Part shown: positions 59,601 through 64,000 of the stretch, in pieces | How the letters are laid out: each line of letters starts with the position of its first letter | Numbering within the stretch: the stretch's first letter is position 1 | Assembly (NCBI RefSeq): GCF_003989825.1 | Contig: NZ_RZHE01000015.1 | Location: 186,001-250,000 of the forward strand | Origin: Vreelandella populi | Lineage (GTDB): Bacteria; Pseudomonadota; Gammaproteobacteria; Pseudomonadales; Halomonadaceae | Length of the DNA: 64,000 nucleotides | Direction: 5' to 3' | The notes under the pieces: model-generated | What the model was told of the DNA's origin: nothing | Database searches by the model: none | What the model saw: only the letters and a program-made list of their open reading frames with translations | Program-made: the position numbers and the translations under genes

Positions 59601-60545
59601 CTATGCCTGCTCACTGAATGTCTGCTCGCTAAATGCCTTGGCAAACGCGGTTAGCTGCTGATGGAGCCAAACCGTGGAGGGCTCATTGGCATACAGCCCA
59701 TGCTCAATCAGTGTCATATTCAGCGCGGGTAGCTCCTTGGGCGGCTCAACCAAGCGCACCGGCAACATGGCGCTAAAGCGCTGGGCCATTTGTCGGGGCA
59801 ATGTCATGATCGCTCCGGTTAGCGCCACTACCCTCGCCGCGGCGATATAGTTAAGATTTTTGGAAATCACCCGTCGAGTTAATCCATGCCGAACCAGACA
59901 GTTATCAATATTACTCGGCCCCAGCCCGCTGATATCGGCAAGCTCGACATGCAGCGCGCCGGCAAACTGGGCAATCGTCAGGGCATCGCCGACATGGCTA
60001 TTGTTCAACGCCGCCAGACACACAAGCTCTTCCTGCATCCAGGGGGTTTTCAGCACGCCGCCAGGCAGCTCGATCTGGCTATCCAGCCCCACCACCATAT
60101 CGACTTGGCGCTGCTCCAGCCCTTCGCTCAATACCTCGGGGGTAATCAGCTCGATGGAAAAACTGATTCCCGGCGCGTAGGTCAAGAGCTGGCTGAGAAA
60201 CGTCGGGTACATGACTTCTTCAAAGTAGTCCGTGGTGGCCAGAGTAAAGCGGCGCGTGCTGCTTTCAGGCGAGAACGCTGCCGGAGGCGCCAGGCCCTCC
60301 TGCAACATGGCCAACGCCTGTTGAACCACCGGCAACAAGGCAAGCGCTCGAGGCGTGGGCTGCATGCCCTGATCGGTGCGCACCAGCAACGGGTCACCCA
60401 ATGCATCACGCAGACGCTTGAGCGCATGGCTGATGGCAGGCTGGCTTAGATGCAGCTTTTCCGCTGCCCGCGTTACGTGACGCTCATGCATCAGTGTCAC
60501 GAATACCCGCAGCAGATTTAAATCAAAGTGGCGAAAAATGTTCAT
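59601..60545 (-). CDS. LysR-family transcriptional regulator
   Basis: A 314-aa LysR protein. The winged helix covers residues 6-65 (LNLLRVFVTLMHERHVTRAA, LHLSQPAISHALKRLRDALG). The effector domain begins near residue 95 and resembles the NahR/SyrM-type subgroup with its TTDYFEEVMYP-like start. It lies between the HpxO-like gene (same strand, 165 bp away) and speB (divergent, 164 bp away), and could control either. The effector is unknown. Confidence 0.9.
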   Translation of the reverse strand: MNIFRHFDLNLLRVFVTLMHERHVTRAAEKLHLSQPAISHALKRLRDALGDPLLVRTDQGMQPTPRALALLPVVQQALAMLQEGLAPPAAFSPESSTRRFTLATTDYFEEVMYPTFLSQLLTYAPGISFSIELITPEVLSEGLEQRQVDMVVGLDSQIELPGGVLKTPWMQEELVCLAALNNSHVGDALTIAQFAGALHVELADISGLGPSNIDNCLVRHGLTRRVISKNLNYIAAARVVALTGAIMTLPRQMAQRFSAMLPVRLVEPPKELPALNMTLIEHGLYANEPSTVWLHQQLTAFAKAFSEQTFSEQA

Positions 60546-60709
60546 AAACTCCCACTACAAAGCACCATTCATATCACGAATGATTTAATTCTAAACATTC
60601 ATTTAATGTATCACTGAAAATTATTTATTGTCGGCCTCCTTTCGCCCAGTGCGATGCACTTAAGCCCTTTGTTTCTCAATGCAGGCTCAACCCCAGGAGA
60701 CGCCCCACG

Positions 60710-61630
60710 GTGAGCAACTCACAAATCATGCCCAGCCTGTTTGCTGATGTTATCTCTACCTTTATGGGCGTGGACAAAGCCACCGACCCCAAGGCAACCG
60801 ACGCCGAGGTAGTGGTCAGCGGCGTACCGTTTGACCTGGCGTGCTCTGGGCGTGCGGGTACTCGCATGGGGCCGAATGCGATTCGTCAGGCCACCGCCAA
60901 CCTGATCTGGGAAGGCAAACGCTGGCCATGGGATTTTGCCCTGGAAGAGCGCTTACGCGTGTGCGATGCGGGTAACCTTGATTATGCTTACGGCGAGCCG
61001 GAAAGCCTAGTGGATAATCTGGAAAACCATGCCAACCGCTGGCTCAGTGCGGGTAAAAAGATGCTGACGTTGGGCGGCGATCATTACATCAGCCTGCCCC
61101 TGTTACGTGCCCATGCCCGTGAGCATGGCCCGGTGGCACTGATCCACTTTGATGCCCACACCGACACCTACGAGCAAGGCACACGCTTTGATCATGGCAC
61201 CATTTTCCACCACGCTCTTAAAGAGGGGCTGGTTGTGCCCGAGCACTCGCTGCAAATCGGTATTCGCACAAGCTACGACCGCCACAATCACCCTTATGAA
61301 GTGCTGGATGCCGATTGGGTGAACGATAACGGACCCAAAGCGGTGCTCGAAAAGATCCGCGCCCGCGTGGGCCACCACCCGGCCTACGTCAGTCTGGATA
61401 TCGACGGCCTGGACCCTGCTTTTGCACCGGGCACCGGCACGCCGGTGTGTGGCGGCATGTCCACTGATCTGCTGTTGAAAGTCGTCCGCGGCCTGGTGGG
61501 TATGGACCTGGTGGGCATGGATGTTGTCGAGGTTAACCCGGCTTACGATCACGGCGATATTACCTCACTTGCCGCGGCGACGCTGGGGCTTGAGTTTTTG
61601 TATGTGCTGGCGGCGTCCAAGCGCTACTAA
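60710..61630 (+). CDS. speB: Agmatinase SpeB
   Basis: A 306-aa ureohydrolase, the same length as E. coli SpeB and similar along its whole length. Manganese ligands are visible in GGDHYISLPLL near residue 124, HFDAHTDTY near residue 145 and SLDIDGLDPAFAPGTGTP near residue 227. It hydrolyses agmatine to putrescine and urea. The start is GTG 60710 with AGGAG 11 nt upstream; an ATG six codons later is an alternative. No speA or urease gene is seen nearby, so the agmatine source is outside the window. Guanidinobutyrase or proclavaminate-type activities are less likely. Confidence 0.9.
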   Translation: MSNSQIMPSLFADVISTFMGVDKATDPKATDAEVVVSGVPFDLACSGRAGTRMGPNAIRQATANLIWEGKRWPWDFALEERLRVCDAGNLDYAYGEPESLVDNLENHANRWLSAGKKMLTLGGDHYISLPLLRAHAREHGPVALIHFDAHTDTYEQGTRFDHGTIFHHALKEGLVVPEHSLQIGIRTSYDRHNHPYEVLDADWVNDNGPKAVLEKIRARVGHHPAYVSLDIDGLDPAFAPGTGTPVCGGMSTDLLLKVVRGLVGMDLVGMDVVEVNPAYDHGDITSLAAATLGLEFLYVLAASKRY

Positions 61631-61645
61631 TTGCATCGTACGCAC

Positions 61646-62485
61646 CTAGATGTTGACTCGAACGCGACTTATGTCGCGTTCGGCACTTTTGAATAACCCC
61701 TCCCGCCGCTCGACAGGCCTGCGCAACCAAAGAGTTAACAGCACAACGGCCAGCAGCACTTCCGCCAGGTCGCCGCCGTAATACATCAACTGGGCGGCGG
61801 CCTGGACTTCCTCAAGCGAGTGGCCGGTGCCACGCGGCCAAGCGTAGCCGTACATCAGTTTGCCCAGCAGACTATGGGTGGCGATAGACGCAAACAGTAC
61901 GCCTAATCGAAAACGCAGACTAAGCCGATGGGGCGACACATCGGGCTCGGCCAGAATCGCCCAGCAGAACAGATAGCCCGCCACCAGAAAATGGACATGT
62001 ATCCAATAGTGAAGTGCTTGATTATCTAGCGATGCGCTATACAGAGGCGTGAGATACAGCACGTACATGCCGCCGATATTGAGTATAAGCGCGCTGACGG
62101 GATGGGAAACAAAGCGCACAAACCGGCTCTGCAGTAAGGCGGCTACACGCCTGCCACCTGCCTGCGGCAACGTGCTTAGTAGTAAAGTGATGGGGGCGGC
62201 CAGGACCCAGGCAAGCGGCGCCAGCATGCCGATCAATAAATGCAGGGCCATATGGCCCACCAGATCATGGTGCGCCCAGGCCATCAAAGGGGGCGCCACG
62301 GCGACGGCAAGCAGCAGACTGCCTAAGGTAAAAAAGACACTTCGCCAACCGCTCCAACCGGCCGCTTTATAACGCTGGGCATTAGCCGCCGCTAGATACG
62401 CCAGCGTGATTAAAACAATCAGCGCCAGCGGTAGCCAATTAAGCAACGTCCCTTGCGCTGCATGGGCATGATCATGAACGTGCAT
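61646..62485 (-). CDS. Cytochrome c oxidase assembly factor (Caa3-type CtaG family)
   Basis: A 279-aa protein with seven hydrophobic helices. Family features are MAWAHHDLVGHMALHLLIGM near residue 70, LLSTLPQAGGRR near residue 105 and HYWIHVHFLVAGYLFCWAI near residue 165, with conserved His residues, and GGDLAEVLLA near residue 240. Members of the Caa3_CtaG family aid assembly of cytochrome oxidase and copper centres. It lies 2 bp after a DUF2243 gene on the same strand, a frequent pairing. No oxidase genes are nearby. Confidence 0.85.
   Translation of the reverse strand: MHVHDHAHAAQGTLLNWLPLALIVLITLAYLAAANAQRYKAAGWSGWRSVFFTLGSLLLAVAVAPPLMAWAHHDLVGHMALHLLIGMLAPLAWVLAAPITLLLSTLPQAGGRRVAALLQSRFVRFVSHPVSALILNIGGMYVLYLTPLYSASLDNQALHYWIHVHFLVAGYLFCWAILAEPDVSPHRLSLRFRLGVLFASIATHSLLGKLMYGYAWPRGTGHSLEEVQAAAQLMYYGGDLAEVLLAVVLLTLWLRRPVERREGLFKSAERDISRVRVNI
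61659..61682 (+). terminator. speB terminator overlapping the end of the ctaG-like gene
   Basis: A perfect 10-bp stem (61659-61668 and 61673-61682) with a TTAT loop, followed by GCACTTTTG on the + strand. It lies 28 bp after the speB stop but inside the last codons of the convergent gene. Confidence 0.65.
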
Positions 62486-62487
62486 GT

Positions 62488-62952
62488 CTAGCGATACCCG
62501 AGACGCTTGGCACGGCGATAGAACCAGACACCGACCAGCAGCAGTACTATCGCGGCGCCGTTCCAGACCACGTCGTAAAGTAGTGGATCGACCCCGTAAC
62601 GAATCTGATGCAGGCGTAAAATCTTGTGGTTGATCAAGCCATCAAATAGCTGAAAACCGCCCATGCCTAAAAAGAAGCCCGCCTTGGCCCAGGGGATCGC
62701 CAGGCGCTTGCGCTGGGAAAGGTCGAGTAGCATAAACACGCCGATCACAATGGCGAGTAACTCGAAGGCATGCAGTAGCCCATCCGAAATAATCCCAAAC
62801 GTTGGCGTACCAAAATCAAAGAAATGGTGCCATTGAAGCAACTGGTGAAAGACTATTTCATCGACGGCCGCCATTACGCCAATACCCAGCAGTAACGCCG
62901 CCCATAACGAGCGTTTCGTATCAATATTTGAAGAGGTGGGATCGTTCGCCAT
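62488..62952 (-). CDS. DUF2243 family membrane protein
   Basis: A 154-aa protein with four hydrophobic helices (about residues 13-32, 55-78, 85-105 and 118-140). GVMAAVDEIVFHQLLQWHHF near residue 25 and FDGLINHKILRLHQIRYG near residue 102 are the conserved His-containing stretches of DUF2243. Function is unknown; constant association with CtaG-like genes suggests a role in the respiratory or copper envelope. It is the first gene of a two-gene operon, only 2 bp before ctaG. Confidence 0.85.
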   Translation of the reverse strand: MANDPTSSNIDTKRSLWAALLLGIGVMAAVDEIVFHQLLQWHHFFDFGTPTFGIISDGLLHAFELLAIVIGVFMLLDLSQRKRLAIPWAKAGFFLGMGGFQLFDGLINHKILRLHQIRYGVDPLLYDVVWNGAAIVLLLVGVWFYRRAKRLGYR

Positions 62953-63212
62953 GGCATCCTTGCTCCTGAAGACTCTTCTTCAGGTTAGGCACGCCAAGCG
63001 TTAGGCGCAACACGGCGGCTGCGGCTGTGTTGCTCTTCATACCGATTGCGCTGGCATCCCAGGCAGAGGGCTACCAAGCATGAATCAATATTGAGTAAAA
63101 AAACGCTTTGTATTAGCGAACGCTTATCAGCATGGCATCCGCGCTATGCATACGCCTTCCAACGCTCACTTACGTTAAGAGGCTGTATTGTTTACTTCCC
63201 CCGCCTAGAATA

Positions 63213-63380
63213 GCCAGGTCGGTGTTCCCTCGGGAACTTAATAGAGAATCCGCCGCGGCTTGCCCGCCAACCGGAACTGCCCCCGCAACTGTAGGCGGTG
63301 AGCGACGCTCGATGATGCCACTGGACGTAACGTCTGGGAAGGTGAGCTAGCCATGACCCGTCAGTCAGGAGACCTGCCGA
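63213..63380 (+). ncRNA. Cobalamin riboswitch
   Basis: The leader shows the cobalamin-aptamer core: TAATAGAGAATCCG (63239-63252), AACTGCCCCCGCAACTGTA (63275-63293), GCCACTG (63317-63323), GGGAAGG (63336-63342) and the B12-box end GTCAGTCAGGAGACCTGCC (63360-63378). The closing stem pairs CAGGTC (63215-63220) with GACCTG (63371-63376). It should lower expression of the downstream binding-protein gene when adenosylcobalamin is abundant. Confidence 0.96.
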
Positions 63381-63399
63381 CTCATGTAAAATCATCGAG

Positions 63400-63461
63400 C
63401 GGGCCAGCTCGGCCTACTGCCGGTTTGGGTGGCCCGTTCATCATGCACGGGAGTGTACATG
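63400..63461 (+). promoter_or_regulatory. Expression platform of the riboswitch: two hairpins, the second enclosing the ribosome site
   Basis: CGGGCCA/TGGCCCG (63400-63406 and 63430-63436) can form a long-loop hairpin after the aptamer. Next, CATGCAC (63442-63448) can pair with GTG-TA-CATG (63453-63461) around GGGA (63449-63452), placing the ribosome site and the start codon in one small hairpin. This suggests control at translation initiation. Confidence 0.5.
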
Positions 63462-64000
63462 ATGTTGAGATTGACCACGGCGATTGCCGCCAGCCTGTTA
63501 CTGGGCAAAACGGCCTGCGCCGCTACTGACTACCCCTTAACGCTTGAAAGTTGCGGCCATGGCATTACCCTGGAGCAGCCTCCAGAGCGTGTAGTGAGCA
63601 TCGGTCAGGCCCCCACCGAGATCCTTTACATGTTGGGCCTTGCCGATAAGGTGGCTGGCACCGCTCTCTGGATCAACCCGGTGCTTGAAGAGTTTGAAGC
63701 GGTGGATGCAAACATCGAGCGCCTTTCAGACAACGCCCCAAGCTATGAGAGCGTGGTAGCCAAAAAACCTGACTTGGTGGTTTCAGCGTACGAATGGATG
63801 ATTGGACCGGCAGGCGTGGTGGGCACTCCGACGATGTTTGCCGATATTGGCATCCCCAGCTGGACTCTACCTACGGAGTGCATGGGTAAAAGCAACCAGC
63901 ACAGCATGGACGGCGCTCGCACGGCGTTGTTCGATACCGAGCTTGTTTACGACAGCATTGCCACACTCGCTGAAATCTTTGATGTTACGGAGCGTGGCGA
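63459..64000 (+). CDS. Cobalamin/corrinoid ABC transporter binding protein (BtuF-like), 5' part
   Basis: An open frame of 180 codons that runs off the right edge. The N-terminus is a signal peptide (LRLTTAIAASLLLGKTACAA). The mature part shows the periplasmic-binding pattern PERVVSIGQAPTEILYMLGL near residue 47, KKPDLVVSAYEW near residue 104 and FADIGIPSWTLPTECM near residue 126, as in BtuF/FhuD-type proteins. The cobalamin riboswitch points to B12 or a precursor as ligand. ATG 63459 is followed directly by a second in-frame ATG; GGGAG lies 5 nt upstream. Confidence 0.88.
   Translation, partial: MMLRLTTAIAASLLLGKTACAATDYPLTLESCGHGITLEQPPERVVSIGQAPTEILYMLGLADKVAGTALWINPVLEEFEAVDANIERLSDNAPSYESVVAKKPDLVVSAYEWMIGPAGVVGTPTMFADIGIPSWTLPTECMGKSNQHSMDGARTALFDTELVYDSIATLAEIFDVTERG

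Overview
The window looks like a chromosomal segment of a metabolically versatile gammaproteobacterium, most likely a member of the Halomonadaceae. This is inferred from moderately high GC, many TRAP and tripartite tricarboxylate (TTT) solute transporters, a complete proteobacterial-type nicotinate pathway, a full-length PntA and an E. coli-like SpeB. No rRNA, tRNA, insertion sequence, phage or CRISPR array was seen.

Region 1 (1-15271) is built around four-carbon sugar acids (tetronates). A TTT transporter (tctC end, tctB, tctA) is followed by otnK and otnC on the + strand. Facing it is a long - strand operon: ltnD, a second otnK, otnI, denD, a TRAP transporter (dctP-dctQ-dctM), an aldehyde dehydrogenase and a 3-hydroxyisobutyrate-dehydrogenase-like enzyme. 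A divergent LacI-type regulator sits at its head, with a striking double operator between the two. Together these genes should take up threonate/erythronate, oxidise, isomerise and phosphorylate it, and decarboxylate it to a triose phosphate. Only one otnC is present for two otnK copies.

Region 2 (15272-19414) holds mgtE, a TauE-type exporter and an HDOD signalling protein with an unusual pentad-repeat insert. Region 3 (19419-26276) has a TRAP transporter in one operon with a LysR regulator, divergent from pxpABC (5-oxoprolinase), which suggests pyroglutamate uptake and hydrolysis.

Region 4 (26298-45991) is a nicotinate (vitamin B3) catabolic island. The left arm on the - strand is nicA, a nicB-like molybdo/cytochrome gene, a 62-aa membrane protein, an SSS symporter and nicX. 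The right arm on the + strand is nicC-nicD-nicE-nicF followed by a TTT transporter. A MarR regulator (nicR-like) is divergent from a second nicB-like molybdenum subunit and an XdhC maturation factor, and a chemoreceptor closes the island. The most interesting point is that the molybdenum-hydroxylase subunit, one polypeptide in Pseudomonas putida, appears split. The cytochrome-bearing copy has a truncated molybdenum domain without the catalytic Glu motif, while the intact domain is encoded about 8 kb away without cytochromes.

Region 5 (46000-64000) is more housekeeping in character: katG, pntAB, a DUF2798 protein, a TetR/fabF pair, a MocR-type regulator, an unknown membrane protein, a non-canonical Nramp transporter followed by an 8 x 7-bp repeat, an HpxO-like monooxygenase, a LysR regulator, speB and a CtaG/DUF2243 pair. 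A cobalamin riboswitch precedes a BtuF-like binding protein that runs off the right edge.
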